From a bacterium (GTDB lineage Bacteria; Desulfobacterota; DSWW01): a DNA stretch of 52,457 bases. Shown here in pieces: positions 43,281 through 52,425 of the stretch. Each line of letters opens with the position of its first letter. Within the stretch, counting starts at the first letter, position 1. The DNA lies in the NCBI GenBank assembly GCA_015486285.1, contig WFRX01000443.1, positions 1 to 52,457 on the forward strand. The letters run 5' to 3'. The notes beneath the pieces are model-generated. The model did not search any database. It was not told the DNA's origin and worked only from the letters and a program-made list of their open reading frames with translations. A program made the position numbers and the translations under genes.

Positions 43281-45044
43281 ATGGCGTATGATGCAGTGAA
43301 TATGGAGGACTGGCAGATCTCCGAAGAGGCGGAAAAGAACATGCCCACCCCCGAGGAATGGAGAGAGAAGCTCGGGCTTGAAAAACAAGAAATGCTTCCC
43401 ATGGGCCGGCTGGCAAAGCTCGATTTCCTGAAGATCATCGAGCGTCTCAAGGATAAACCGGACGGGAAATACATCGAAGTGACCGCGATCACCCCCACCC
43501 CCCTGGGAGAAGGGAAAAGCACCACTTCCTGCGGCCTCATGGAAGGCCTCGGGAAGCGCGGCGTCCACGTCGGCGGCGCACTGAGGCAGCCTTCCGGCGG
43601 CCCCACCATGAACGTCAAGGGAACAGCGGCCGGCGGCGGAAACTCGCTGCTCATCCCCATGACCGAGTTTTCGCTGGGACTGACGGGCGACATCAATGAC
43701 ATCATGAACGCCCACAACCTGGCCATGGTCGCCCTGACCGCCCGCATGCAGCATGAACGGAACTACAATGATGAACAGCTGCAGAGGCTGACCGGCATGC
43801 CCCGCCTGAATATCGATCCCACGCGGGTCGAGCTCGGGTGGGTCCTGGACTTCTGCGCACAGGCCTTGAGAAACATCGTGATCGGCCTCGGCGGGAGAAT
43901 GGACGGGTACACCATGCAGTCCAAATTCGGCATCGCCGTCGGCTCCGAGTGCATGGCGATTCTGGCCGTGATCCGGGACCTTGCCGACCTGCGGGAGCGC
44001 CTGAACAACATCACCGTCGCCTTCGACAAGAGCGGGAAACCGGTGACCACCGGCGACCTCGAGGTGGGCGGGGCCATGACGGCCTTCATGCGCAATACCA
44101 TCAACCCGACCCTGATGTGCACCGCGGAATACAACCCCTGCATGGTCCACGCCGGACCTTTTGCCAATATCGCCGTGGGGCAGTCCTCGATCATTGCCGA
44201 CCGCGTGGGGCTGAAGCTCTTCGACTACCACGTGACCGAGTCGGGATTTGCCGCGGACATCGGGTTCGAGAAATTCTGGAACGTGAAATGCCGGTTCAGC
44301 GGTCTGAAACCCCATGTGTCCGTTCTCACCACCACCATCCGCGCGCTCAAGATGCACGGCGGCGGCCCCAAGGTCATTCCGGGGATCGCGCTGCCCGAGG
44401 CTTACACCAAAGAGAATCTCGAGCTCGTCGAGAAGGGCATCGAAAACATGGTTCACATGATCGGCGTGATCCGCAAGTCCGGAATCAACCCCGTGGTTTG
44501 CATCAACCGGTTCTACACGGATACGGACGCCGAGTGCGCCCTGGTGCGCAAGGCGGCCGAGGCCGCCGGCGCCCGTTGCGCCGAGTCCAGGCACTGGGAA
44601 AAGGGCGGCGACGGAGCGCTCGAGTTTGCCGACGCGGTCATCGATGCGTGCAAGGAAGAGAACGAATTCAAGTTCCTCTATCCCATCGAAATGAAGCTGC
44701 GCGACCGCGTCGCGATCATCGCGAAAGAGGTGTACGGCGCGGACGGCGTCTCCTGGAGCCCGGAAGCCGAGCAGAAGGCCAAGATGCTCGAGGACGATCC
44801 CAAGTACGCTGATTTCGCCACCATGATGGTGAAGACGCACCTGAGCCTCACCCATGATCCCACGCTCAAGGGCGTTCCGAAGGGATGGACCCTTCCGATC
44901 CGCGACGTTCTGATCTACTCGGGCGCCAAGTTCCTTTGCCCCTGCGCGGGAACCATCAGCCTGATGCCGGGAACCGGCTCGAATCCGGCGTTCCGCAGGG
45001 TCGATGTGGACACGAAGACAGGGAAGGTCAGCGGTCTGTTCTAG
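43281..45044 (+). CDS. fhs: Formate-tetrahydrofolate ligase
   Basis: A 587-residue enzyme that activates formate to 10-formyl-THF, first folate step of the methyl branch. The P-loop [12 protein letters not shown] (71-82), [20 protein letters not shown] and [17 protein letters not shown] are diagnostic. It is about 25 residues longer than common bacterial forms, mostly at the N-terminus. A very strong ribosome site (aaggaggagtgaaag) precedes ATG 43281, suggesting high expression. It is monocistronic, with a terminator at 45071. It is 10 kb from the acs cluster. Confidence 0.97.
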   Translation: MAYDAVNMEDWQISEEAEKNMPTPEEWREKLGLEKQEMLPMGRLAKLDFLKIIERLKDKPDGKYIEVTAITPTPLGEGKSTTSCGLMEGLGKRGVHVGGALRQPSGGPTMNVKGTAAGGGNSLLIPMTEFSLGLTGDINDIMNAHNLAMVALTARMQHERNYNDEQLQRLTGMPRLNIDPTRVELGWVLDFCAQALRNIVIGLGGRMDGYTMQSKFGIAVGSECMAILAVIRDLADLRERLNNITVAFDKSGKPVTTGDLEVGGAMTAFMRNTINPTLMCTAEYNPCMVHAGPFANIAVGQSSIIADRVGLKLFDYHVTESGFAADIGFEKFWNVKCRFSGLKPHVSVLTTTIRALKMHGGGPKVIPGIALPEAYTKENLELVEKGIENMVHMIGVIRKSGINPVVCINRFYTDTDAECALVRKAAEAAGARCAESRHWEKGGDGALEFADAVIDACKEENEFKFLYPIEMKLRDRVAIIAKEVYGADGVSWSPEAEQKAKMLEDDPKYADFATMMVKTHLSLTHDPTLKGVPKGWTLPIRDVLIYSGAKFLCPCAGTISLMPGTGSNPAFRRVDVDTKTGKVSGLF

Positions 45045-45070
45045 TCCGCGATCCGATTCGATGATGCGAC

Positions 45071-45102
45071 AAAGGGCCTGAGTATCCTCAGGCCCTTTTT
45101 TC
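45071..45102 (+). terminator. Strong terminator after fhs
   Basis: aaagggcctgag-tatc-ctcaggcccttt followed by a T run. The 12-base-pair perfect stem, with A residues on the other side, could work for both the fhs and FadL-like genes, which are convergent here. Confidence 0.9.
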
Positions 45103-45114
45103 TGTCAGCGGCCT

Positions 45115-46839
45115 TCACCCATGGGCATGGGCGATGGACCAGGATGTCCGCGGGGTCCCCTTGCACGTAAAGAGGCCGCCTATCCACTGAAACGCACCCT
45201 TGATCATGCCTCCCAGCACCCGGGGAGGGGAGGACACCTTCAGGGAAAAGAGGTAATTCTCGGTTTCCTGCTCGTAGTCCAGGCCGGCATAGGGATTGTA
45301 AACGGGCTCTGTGAAAGAGGTCGAATTCAGGTGGGTGCTGGTGTTGTCGGGAACGGAATAGGAGTGGTTCACGATGTAGGCGAACCCGAGGTCGATGCTC
45401 AAGCCGCTCTCGAAATTGAACCCGAGCCCGCAGCCGAAATTATCGAGGTCCGGCAGGGCGTATGTGAGGTCGTAAAGGCTGGAGCGCACCGACGTGGGCC
45501 TGCGTTCGTACCCCGCACGCACGATCAGCCACCTGAGAACCTCCAGTTCCATACCCACGCTCCAGTGCCAGGTGTCCTTGAAATTGCGCTCCATCACCAC
45601 CCTGCTCTCGCCCCCCTGATAGCCCAGCATCTTCGCCAACTGCAAAGGCTGAATGCTCTGATCGAACTCGAAGCGGTCTTCCTCCAGCACGGACCAGTCG
45701 GCCCAGTGGGCGTCGGCCAGTAGGCTCAGACACCGGAAGGGCTTGACCTTGATCCCGAACTGCACCCGCTGGGGGAAGGTCATCTTTGCGGTTACTCTTC
45801 CCTTCTGTTCAGGGATGCCCTTTGTCGGGAGGTCGAAGATGGTGGCGATCGGCACGGTCGTGATGGTGCTTCCGAACCAGTTCATCATCCGCTGCCATTG
45901 AGCGGAGTATGTATAGGTGTAGTTGCCCGTCAAGTGGGCCTTGATGGGGCTCTGATAGACGAAGCCGAAGGCGAACCACCAACGGGGCCGCCACAACACC
46001 CCGATGTTGAAGCTGGGGCTGAAATTGTCCCGCATGGAAAGGTCGAGGCTGAAAAGCCGGTCGTAGGGGCCCACACCCCCGCCGAACCAAGGGGGAGGAA
46101 AGGTGAGTTCGGAGAGGATGGGGACCTCCAACTCTTCGGTGGCATCCGCCAGGACCTTGACCAGAGCGACCATGTCGTTCGGGGCCCGGATATCCATATC
46201 CATGCCCATGGAGGTCATGCCCAGGCCGACACTCATCCCGAAGGAGAGGCTGCGCGTCGCCTGATAGCTCGCCGAAGGGGCTGCATAGATCCAATGCTGC
46301 TGATAGAGCGACTTTCCGTCGAACCGGACCGGGTCGTCCTCGTCGTCATGCACCATCCCCACACCGTATGGGGAATATGTGCCGATGGCAAAGGTCCATT
46401 TGGAGCCGGGCCTGCGATGGGAGATGCCAAAGGCGGGCGCAAACTGGAAATCGATGGTGTCGTTGTAGAAAGGGACAAACATGCGGTTGCCGCTGTTGGT
46501 GCCTTCGGTCCCGGCCAGGGGGTCGTCCTTGAACCCGCCGAGGAATCCCTCGAAATCCGGATCGGACTCGAAGCGGGAGGTGACCTTGATGACAGGGATC
46601 GTCACTCCGAGGCTGAGAAAAGTACCGTCCGGCAGCTGGGACAGCCCGGCCGGATTGTAGTGGATCGACAAGAGCCCGGGCGGGTCGGCCGTGACCGTAT
46701 TGGCCAGGGAGATGGCCTTTGTATCGAGGCCCAGCTGCTCCGTAAAGGCCGCTTCAAGGCGGGCAGGCAGCGCCGGCACCAGGAGCAGTCCTGCGAGGAG
46801 GGCCAACATCATGCCGGGTGCAATCCGAGAGCGCGCCAA
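45115..46839 (-). CDS. FadL/OmpP1-family outer membrane transporter
   Basis: A 574-residue outer-membrane beta-barrel. A signal peptide (MLALLAGLLLVPALPARLEA) precedes the mature N-terminus AFTEQLGLDTKAISLANTVTADPPGLLSIHYNPAGLSQL, the FadL hatch region with the NPAGL motif. The rest is alternating strands. Such proteins import fatty acids or other hydrophobic compounds. The start is TTG 46839, supported by a basic n-region (ATG 46812 is the alternative). Last of the minus-strand series that includes the SPOR-barrel, C39 peptidase and secreted proteins, though separated from them by a 261-base repeat-bearing gap. Confidence 0.88.
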   Translation of the reverse strand: MARSRIAPGMMLALLAGLLLVPALPARLEAAFTEQLGLDTKAISLANTVTADPPGLLSIHYNPAGLSQLPDGTFLSLGVTIPVIKVTSRFESDPDFEGFLGGFKDDPLAGTEGTNSGNRMFVPFYNDTIDFQFAPAFGISHRRPGSKWTFAIGTYSPYGVGMVHDDEDDPVRFDGKSLYQQHWIYAAPSASYQATRSLSFGMSVGLGMTSMGMDMDIRAPNDMVALVKVLADATEELEVPILSELTFPPPWFGGGVGPYDRLFSLDLSMRDNFSPSFNIGVLWRPRWWFAFGFVYQSPIKAHLTGNYTYTYSAQWQRMMNWFGSTITTVPIATIFDLPTKGIPEQKGRVTAKMTFPQRVQFGIKVKPFRCLSLLADAHWADWSVLEEDRFEFDQSIQPLQLAKMLGYQGGESRVVMERNFKDTWHWSVGMELEVLRWLIVRAGYERRPTSVRSSLYDLTYALPDLDNFGCGLGFNFESGLSIDLGFAYIVNHSYSVPDNTSTHLNSTSFTEPVYNPYAGLDYEQETENYLFSLKVSSPPRVLGGMIKGAFQWIGGLFTCKGTPRTSWSIAHAHG

Positions 46840-46865
46840 AGCTATACCCTGTCCCGGTTATCAGG

Positions 46866-47103
46866 CCATTGAAAAAGTGGCTGGAGGCTGATCAAAAAGA
46901 TCCAGATGCAAGCCGGGCAACCTTTCCGCAGGATAACGGAATGGGAAGCCGCATCCCCTCGCAGGGGGCTGTCGTGCCCGCAGGGCGGGCGCCATGGGCG
47001 GCGCCGGTCGAATTCCGAAAAATGAGACCTCCTTCCTGTCCGTTGAATCAAGAGGAGTGCAGCCGAACGCCGCAGATGATGGGACGTTCCGGGCAGCCTC
47101 CTA
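46866..47103. repeat. Spacer with dispersed repeats (copy 2)
   Basis: 47061-47103 repeats 10762-10801 with a three-base insertion and few changes, again ending on a minus-strand stop codon. 46866-46881 (ccattgaaaaagtggc) is the complement of part of the 39781 copy. The rest of this gap shows no gene. Confidence 0.65.
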
Positions 47104-48474
47104 TCCGAGGCTGAACTGAAAGGGCATACGCACCGAAAAGGTAAAGTCCGGATCATCGTTGGTCAGCCCGACGCCTACGCGCATGATCATCGAGAAGGTC
47201 GGCGAGAGCTGCCAGCCGGTGCCGATGCTGAGCACGGAAAAGACGCGGCTTCCAGCGGTCGTCTCACCGCTATCTTCCCAATGGTATTTGTCTTTGAAAT
47301 GATACACGTACTGGTAGCTGAAATTCAGCGATACCTTGTATGACATGGCATAGCCGATACCGAGGTTGAACCCGATGCTGTCGCCGGGTTCAACCTTTTT
47401 CAGTACAACGTCCCCGGGGCGCCTCTGGTTCAGATCGTCGGCGGAAAAGGCAAAGGAGTAACTGATCGTGCCGAAGGCGACGATCGGATCGATCGTCTTG
47501 CTCATGGAAAGGCCGAGGCCGGCGGTCTCGTAGCCATTGCCAGTGGCCAGCTCGGTTTCGGGATTGACCTCATACTGGCCGCGTCCCGTATCGAATGTGA
47601 AGGTGCCGAAGGCGACCAGCGCGGGGAGCCTGCCGCCCGTTTTCAAGGGCTGGTACTTGAGGCCCAGGGTCACGTCCCCCAGGTCGGTCACATCCCGCCC
47701 ATGATCCGTGCCGGACTTATCGAATTTATAGACAAAGGGGCAGTCCAGGTTCAAGGTGAGATTGTTCAGGAGGGCGAATTCGACGTAAAGGCCGTTAACG
47801 ATGGTATGATTCGCGATCTGTTCGACCGTCATGGCCTGTTCGAGAACATCATACGAATAATACTCGTAGCGAAAATCATACTCGACGCCGAGCGTGTACT
47901 GCGGCAGGAGGGTATACTGGCGCCCCGCTGCGGTGAGAATCTCCTTTTCCTGCTTGGCCTTCTCCTCGTCGGTGACCTCCAGCCGCTTGCGCGCTTCGGC
48001 CTGCTTGCGCAGCGCCTCCACCTCCGTCTGCAGCCTCTCGACCTGCTCCTCCAGCCGCTTGAGATCCGGATTTTCCTCGGTCTCCAGCGCGGCGGGCCCC
48101 TGTCCGGACGGGCCGTGCGCAGGCGTCTCCTCCGGGGGAGGCCTCACGGCCACCCGCGACCCGCGAGGGGTGATCACGGCCGGCTGTTTCCGCGCCGCTT
48201 CATACCGGCCGGCGGCCTCCCTGGCCTCCTCGACGCTCGGGTAATCTCCGATCCGCACCAGCCACCAGCGGCGGCCCTTGCCGTCGGTCGTTTCAAATAG
48301 ATAGGGGGTATACCCTTGGCGAACCAGGGCGGCCGCCATTTCTTCGGCATTCGCGCGCTCGGTGAAGGCGCCCACTTGCACGGAAAAAGATTGGGCTTCC
48401 TGAGCCCACCCGGTCGCCGCCCCTCCCAGCAACACGATCAAAAGCAACACCAGAGGGATCCGTAGCTTGAACAA
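47101..48474 (-). CDS. SPOR domain - coiled coil - outer membrane beta-barrel protein
   Basis: A 457-residue exported protein. A signal peptide (LVLLLIVLLGGAATGWA) is followed by a SPOR repeat at about 27-105 (FSVQVGAFTERANAEEMAAAL...WWLVRIGDYPSVEEA), which binds denuded septal peptidoglycan in relatives. A Pro-rich linker, a coiled coil at about 135-180 (LKRLEEQVERLQTEVEALRKQAEARKRL) and about 260 residues of amphipathic strands follow, ending in Phe-Gln-Phe-Ser-Leu-Gly. The order coiled coil then barrel recalls FapF of Pseudomonas amyloid export. I chose TTG 48474 (ggggaag before it); the open frame to 48555 lacks a good start. Downstream of the C39 peptidase. Confidence 0.8.
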   Translation of the reverse strand: MFKLRIPLVLLLIVLLGGAATGWAQEAQSFSVQVGAFTERANAEEMAAALVRQGYTPYLFETTDGKGRRWWLVRIGDYPSVEEAREAAGRYEAARKQPAVITPRGSRVAVRPPPEETPAHGPSGQGPAALETEENPDLKRLEEQVERLQTEVEALRKQAEARKRLEVTDEEKAKQEKEILTAAGRQYTLLPQYTLGVEYDFRYEYYSYDVLEQAMTVEQIANHTIVNGLYVEFALLNNLTLNLDCPFVYKFDKSGTDHGRDVTDLGDVTLGLKYQPLKTGGRLPALVAFGTFTFDTGRGQYEVNPETELATGNGYETAGLGLSMSKTIDPIVAFGTISYSFAFSADDLNQRRPGDVVLKKVEPGDSIGFNLGIGYAMSYKVSLNFSYQYVYHFKDKYHWEDSGETTAGSRVFSVLSIGTGWQLSPTFSMIMRVGVGLTNDDPDFTFSVRMPFQFSLG

Positions 48475-48558
48475 TTGCGTCGTCTTCCCCGTTGTTGTGA
48501 ACGTGACCAGGAATACGGCCCCTTCCGCTCGAAGGCCCCGGGAGGGAATCCGCACGAA

Positions 48559-49305
48559 TCAATGCCGCCGGTAAATCTGGTACGCACCCGGCCGGTCGTC
48601 GACCGTGCGGTCGATGGACCGCGACATCCCTGTGGTCGGATCGAAGATCATCCTCCTCGCCTCGTCTTCATCGATATACCGCAGGTCTTCTTCCGTCAAT
48701 CGCAGCCCCCTCCGTTCCGGCGCGCCATCGGGGTAGACGATGAAGACCACGTTCTTGTACCACTTTTTTTCGAATTCGGCTACTGGAAAGCTGATGTTTC
48801 CCCGCCACGGGTCCGCCAGGAACACGTGGCCGTCGTACATGCCCTTGTAGACCGCAAAATGCCGGTAGCCGAAGATGATAATGGGAACGATGCCGGGCCG
48901 GTCCAGGGTCTCCAGGTCCTGGATCTGGGCCTTGTAGCCCACTCCCCGGTAACCGAGCACCTCGACGAACCGCTTCATGTCCAGCAGGGAGAAGGCACGG
49001 CGCCGGGCGATTTTCCGGACATCCCCGTATTGCAGCAGGCCCTGGATGACCTGTTTCTCGGTAAAATCCTCGCCCAGCTGGTAGTCGAGGATGGTGGCAA
49101 GGGCGGCGGAGCCGCAACTGTAGTCATAGCTCTGTTTGACCAGCCGCCCGTACTGGGTCTTCGCCATGGGCTGCACCACGGGATGGACTTCCACCCTGGC
49201 GCCCGGGTCCACCAGCACGTTCACCTCTCCTTCCGGCACCTTCTTCTTGGGGAAGAACCCGGCTACGAGTTCGACGATCATGACGAATGCGACCAAGACC
49301 TGCAT
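48559..49305 (-). CDS. C39-like cysteine peptidase (FapD-like)
   Basis: A 248-residue protein with an N-terminal hydrophobic segment (VLVAFVMIVELVAGFF), so periplasmic or membrane-anchored. The peptidase C39-like core has a complete triad: Cys64 (YDYSCGSAALATIL), His149 (GYRHFAVYKG) and Asp165 (LADPWRGN). There is no ABC transporter domain. Stand-alone C39 proteins of this type occur in Fap amyloid loci. The ATG at 49305 fits the signal sequence; the frame upstream overlaps the next gene. It sits between three small secreted proteins and the barrel protein. Confidence 0.87.
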   Translation of the reverse strand: MQVLVAFVMIVELVAGFFPKKKVPEGEVNVLVDPGARVEVHPVVQPMAKTQYGRLVKQSYDYSCGSAALATILDYQLGEDFTEKQVIQGLLQYGDVRKIARRRAFSLLDMKRFVEVLGYRGVGYKAQIQDLETLDRPGIVPIIIFGYRHFAVYKGMYDGHVFLADPWRGNISFPVAEFEKKWYKNVVFIVYPDGAPERRGLRLTEEDLRYIDEDEARRMIFDPTTGMSRSIDRTVDDRPGAYQIYRRH

Positions 49306-49381
49306 GGTACCCTGTCCCTTGTACTGCGTGCCCCAAACGCACCCGAAGGCCCCATCAGCCGAAAGCGGGCATAGGAGGCTC

Positions 49382-50290
49382 TCAATCCGCCGGCAGCCGG
49401 AGAGTGAGGCGGTGGACCTGGATGCCGTCGATCGCACAGGGCCCGAACGAATTCGACCCGAAGGCAATGTTTTCGACCCGAAGGCTGCCCCGGGCCGGCA
49501 GGTTGAACGACAGATAGCTCGGCCCCCCGCCTTCCGGCGTGACGATGTCCAGGCCGGCGGGCCGCCCCGCGGACAGGTCCCCGATCCGGAACTCGCCGAC
49601 CGGACTCCAGGTGCCCGGGTCCGCCGGATCGTCCGCGGGATTGGCGGTGAAATCCCCGGCCAGATGGAGTCCGCCGAAGTCCAGACGGCCCGGTGTGGGG
49701 GCCGATTCGTTGTATGTATACGTCAGGTGATCGATCCCGGCTGCCAGGCCGAATTCCCCGTCCAGGCCGCCGTGCCCGGAGAGATACAAATAGGACTCCG
49801 GCATGGCGATGTTCCCCGCATGAAGCCGCCCGATCTCCCGGCCGCAGAATACGACCTGGCCCACGTCGATCGTCTTCATCTGCCCCAGGGCCGGCACCTG
49901 GATCGAAAGGGTCGTGGCCTCCCCCGCCGGGTTGGCCGGGTCGCCCGGGCCCAAGACATCGATGGTAATCGCCTCGCCGGCGGTACGCAGGGTAAAGGGG
50001 CGGCCCGCCCCGTCATGCAGTCTCACATCCTTGAACTCGATGGCATTGCCCGTGTCGGTATCGGTCAGGCGCAGGCTCTCCATGGCGCCGAGGCACCCCA
50101 TGGTCGTGAACTCGATGGAAATGCCGGCCTCTGCCGCCACCTGTTCCATGGCCGCATCGTCCATCTCTTCCCATCGGGCCTCCGCCCCGGGTGCGAAGAG
50201 GCCGACGACAAGGCTCGCCATCAGCAGAAGCCCGCCCCAGCCGGTTACGCCCGGCTGCCGGCCCCGAGGCGGATCGGATTCGTTGCGCAT
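49382..50290 (-). CDS. Secreted beta-rich protein 3 of the C39 locus
   Basis: A 302-residue exported protein of unknown function. After the signal peptide (GGLLLMASLVVGLFAPGAEA) comes WEEMDDAAMEQVAAEAGISIEF. This matches the start of the two smaller neighbours: an acidic D-x2-M-x2-V turn, then Ala-Gly and a beta strand. The rest is rich in beta-strand-turn patterns (LYLSGHGGLDGEFG, GRLDFGGLHLAGDF) with no enzymatic motif. Probably a surface or fibre component handled by the adjacent peptidase and barrel protein. The ATG at 50290 has gggaggc 12 bases upstream. Confidence 0.75.
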   Translation of the reverse strand: MRNESDPPRGRQPGVTGWGGLLLMASLVVGLFAPGAEARWEEMDDAAMEQVAAEAGISIEFTTMGCLGAMESLRLTDTDTGNAIEFKDVRLHDGAGRPFTLRTAGEAITIDVLGPGDPANPAGEATTLSIQVPALGQMKTIDVGQVVFCGREIGRLHAGNIAMPESYLYLSGHGGLDGEFGLAAGIDHLTYTYNESAPTPGRLDFGGLHLAGDFTANPADDPADPGTWSPVGEFRIGDLSAGRPAGLDIVTPEGGGPSYLSFNLPARGSLRVENIAFGSNSFGPCAIDGIQVHRLTLRLPAD

Positions 50291-50400
50291 CACAGCGGAC
50301 GGCCTCCCAAAGGGGTGGGTGGAGGCGGCAAGGCAAGGCCCCCACCCACGAAAAAGCAATCTCGTCCGTCTTCACAGACGGACGTCCACTCCATACCCGA

Positions 50401-50895
50401 TCAGTGCGCGCTGATGACGAGCGCCCCGGGCAGCGCAAGGTCCACCGTTGTCTGGTTGAGGGAGACCACCCCCAACACTCCCACCGGATCATCAGCCCAG
50501 TTCGGAGCCTCCCCGGGCCCCGCACCAATCGTGAGTTGCGCCGCTTCGACCGTAACATCCACGTCCATGTCGGCCAGCCCGATCACGACACCTTGGTTGG
50601 CATCGACGTCGATGGTCATGGAGGAGCCGGCCGCCACGGTCGTGGTGGTCACCATGTCGCCGTCGACCCGGATATGAGCCGCATCCGCCGCCGTACCCCC
50701 ATTCCCGTCCGGGTCTCCCCAGGCAACCCCGCTGGACGTGGCCGTAACGACCGTGTCCGATCCGCCGAAGGTAATCGTGACACCGGCCTGACCGGTAATC
50801 CCATCCATCGTTTCGTCCCCGAGCTGTTCCATCCCAAAGGCGGCCACCGGGAAGGAGAGCGCCAGGACCGCCACAAACACCAGAAATCTTTTCAT
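50401..50895 (-). CDS. Secreted beta-rich protein 2 of the C39 locus
   Basis: A 164-residue exported protein. Signal peptide MKRFLVFVAVLALSFPVAAFG, then MEQLGDETMDGITGQAGVTITFGG, the clearest example of the shared motif. The remainder is low in charge and rich in Thr, Val, Gly, Ala and Asp (TVVTATSSGVAWGDPDGNGG), typical of secreted fibre subunits. Cysteine-free after the signal. The ATG at 50895 follows ggagacagaagacc. No known family beyond a resemblance to DUF6160/FilA-type N-termini, as I recall them. Confidence 0.78.
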   Translation of the reverse strand: MKRFLVFVAVLALSFPVAAFGMEQLGDETMDGITGQAGVTITFGGSDTVVTATSSGVAWGDPDGNGGTAADAAHIRVDGDMVTTTTVAAGSSMTIDVDANQGVVIGLADMDVDVTVEAAQLTIGAGPGEAPNWADDPVGVLGVVSLNQTTVDLALPGALVISAH

Positions 50896-51104
50896 GGTCT
50901 TCTGTCTCCTGTGATAGATGGTTGACGTCTTCACCACAGGCAGCCCGGCTGTCTCGGCCCGGCCGATCGGCCGATCCGAGATCCGCGGCTTTCCGTCCTC
51001 CGGTCGCCCGGAGTTTGGCTTGTCGCTATGGCACCTTCCGAAATCCGGCAGCTCTTATCACCCCCTTTCCGCATGGCAGGCAGGATCGAGGCCGAGGCCG
51101 TGCA

Positions 51105-51665
51105 TCATGGCGGGTCTCCGATCGAGAAGGAGATGCCGCGCGCCACATCCAGGGTCATGGAGAACCCCTCGTCGTGCAGCTGGACCGTGGTGAGGCCTAA
51201 ATCCTGGCGAACATGTTCCGTACCCTGGATGGTGCCGGTGAAGCTGTTGAACTCAGCGGTAATCGTTCCGGTCACCGACGTCCATCCGATGGTCACCTCT
51301 TTCAGTTGACGATTGGAAGGGTCATCGAGGTCGACAAACTGCGCTTCGAAGTAGAAGCCCCCCAGGACGAGATCGTTTTCGTTGGACCCCATCGAGAGCC
51401 CGAGCCAGTTCTCGTCCCAACCGCCCCCGTAATACCCGAGCTTCATGGAATCGATCTCCGTAAAGGTCTCGGCGCGCATGTTGAGGTCCACGCGCGCAAG
51501 GTCGATCCCGTTTTCCTGGGTCAGCGTGAAGCTCGAAAAGCCATGGCCCGTAACGGCGGAAAGTTCTTCGTCGGTCATGGCGGTCATATCCGCGCCGGCC
51601 GGCCGGGCCGGAAGGACACACAGGGCGCAGGCAAGGACCAGAAGCGGAAAGGCCGGCTTCTTCAT
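51105..51665 (-). CDS. Secreted beta-rich protein 1 of the C39 locus
   Basis: A 186-residue exported protein. Signal peptide MKKPAFPLLVLACALCVLPARPAGA, then MTAMTDEELSAVTGHGFSSFTL, the motif shared with its two downstream neighbours. The body is beta-rich, with aromatic residues (LGYYGGGWDENWLGLSMG). No catalytic motif. The ATG at 51665 follows gtgggggcagg. The first structural gene after the TetR regulator (81-base gap). Function unknown; likely a surface or export substrate. Confidence 0.77.
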   Translation of the reverse strand: MKKPAFPLLVLACALCVLPARPAGADMTAMTDEELSAVTGHGFSSFTLTQENGIDLARVDLNMRAETFTEIDSMKLGYYGGGWDENWLGLSMGSNENDLVLGGFYFEAQFVDLDDPSNRQLKEVTIGWTSVTGTITAEFNSFTGTIQGTEHVRQDLGLTTVQLHDEGFSMTLDVARGISFSIGDPP

Positions 51666-51746
51666 GGCCTGCCCCCACGCGGTTCGAAGGGATGCGAACC
51701 CGGAAAATTTGAGCGTTTGATCAAATAAAAAACGCATTTCCTTCCT

Positions 51747-52358
51747 TTACCTCAGGCTCGCGCGGATCAGGTTCCAGACCTCGACCTTCCGCTTCTCCAC
51801 TTCCCCGGCCCCGTAAGGATCGGTCTCGCCCGCGGCCCGGATGACCGGCTCCGCGACGAAATAGAAGATATTCACCCCAATGAGGCTGTGGGTGAAGTGG
51901 AGCGGATCGATCTCCCGGAAGAGGGCTTGCTGCTTGCCTTGTTCCAGGAACTCTTTCGAGATTTCGTACAGGGGAGAGAAGTAGTTCTCCGCGATCGTCC
52001 GGACCATGAAACCGTTGTCGATGATCTCCCGGAGCAGGATCCGCATCATGTTCCGGTGCTTTGTGGCATAGTCGGTAAAGGTGAAGAGAAAATGTCTGAG
52101 CTGGCCGAACCGGTCGAGATCCAGGCTCAGGTTCCACTGGATCAGCTCCTCGAGCTGGCCGAAAAAGCCCTGGAACACGGCCTCGTACAGGGCCGTCTTG
52201 TTTTGGAAATAGTAGAAGATCAGGCTGTTCACCACGCCCGCCTTCTCGGCCACCTCGCGGGTCGTTGCCCCCTTGAACCCCTTTTCGGCGAATACCTGTT
52301 CGGCCGCGAGCAGGATCTGCTCTCGTTTGCCCGGGTCCTGATTGTTTCTCCGTGCCAT
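51747..52358 (-). CDS. TetR-family transcriptional regulator
   Basis: A 203-residue repressor-type regulator. The helix-turn-helix lies at about 10-55 (REQILLAAEQVFAEKGFKGATTREVAEKAGVVNSLIFYYFQNKTALYEAV); the C-terminal helical domain should bind a ligand. The ATG at 52358 follows agaggga. A promoter with a palindrome in its spacer lies just upstream, so autoregulation is likely. It heads the minus-strand series of secreted proteins and may control them in response to a hydrophobic ligand, given the FadL-type porin at the other end. Confidence 0.93.
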   Translation of the reverse strand: MARRNNQDPGKREQILLAAEQVFAEKGFKGATTREVAEKAGVVNSLIFYYFQNKTALYEAVFQGFFGQLEELIQWNLSLDLDRFGQLRHFLFTFTDYATKHRNMMRILLREIIDNGFMVRTIAENYFSPLYEISKEFLEQGKQQALFREIDPLHFTHSLIGVNIFYFVAEPVIRAAGETDPYGAGEVEKRKVEVWNLIRASLR

Positions 52359-52395
52359 GCGGGAATCCCTCTCATTTCCTGACCATCTGCTCAAT

Positions 52396-52425
52396 AGAAT
52401 ACAACGCGTTGCGCAACAGTGTCAA
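52396..52425 (-). promoter_or_regulatory. tetR promoter with operator palindrome in the spacer
   Basis: On the minus strand, TTGACA (52425-52420) and TATTCT (52401-52396) have an 18-base spacer. The spacer contains the perfect palindrome gttgcgcaac (52408-52417) overlapping a second, aacgcgtt (52403-52410). A repressor bound here would block the polymerase. Confidence 0.75.
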
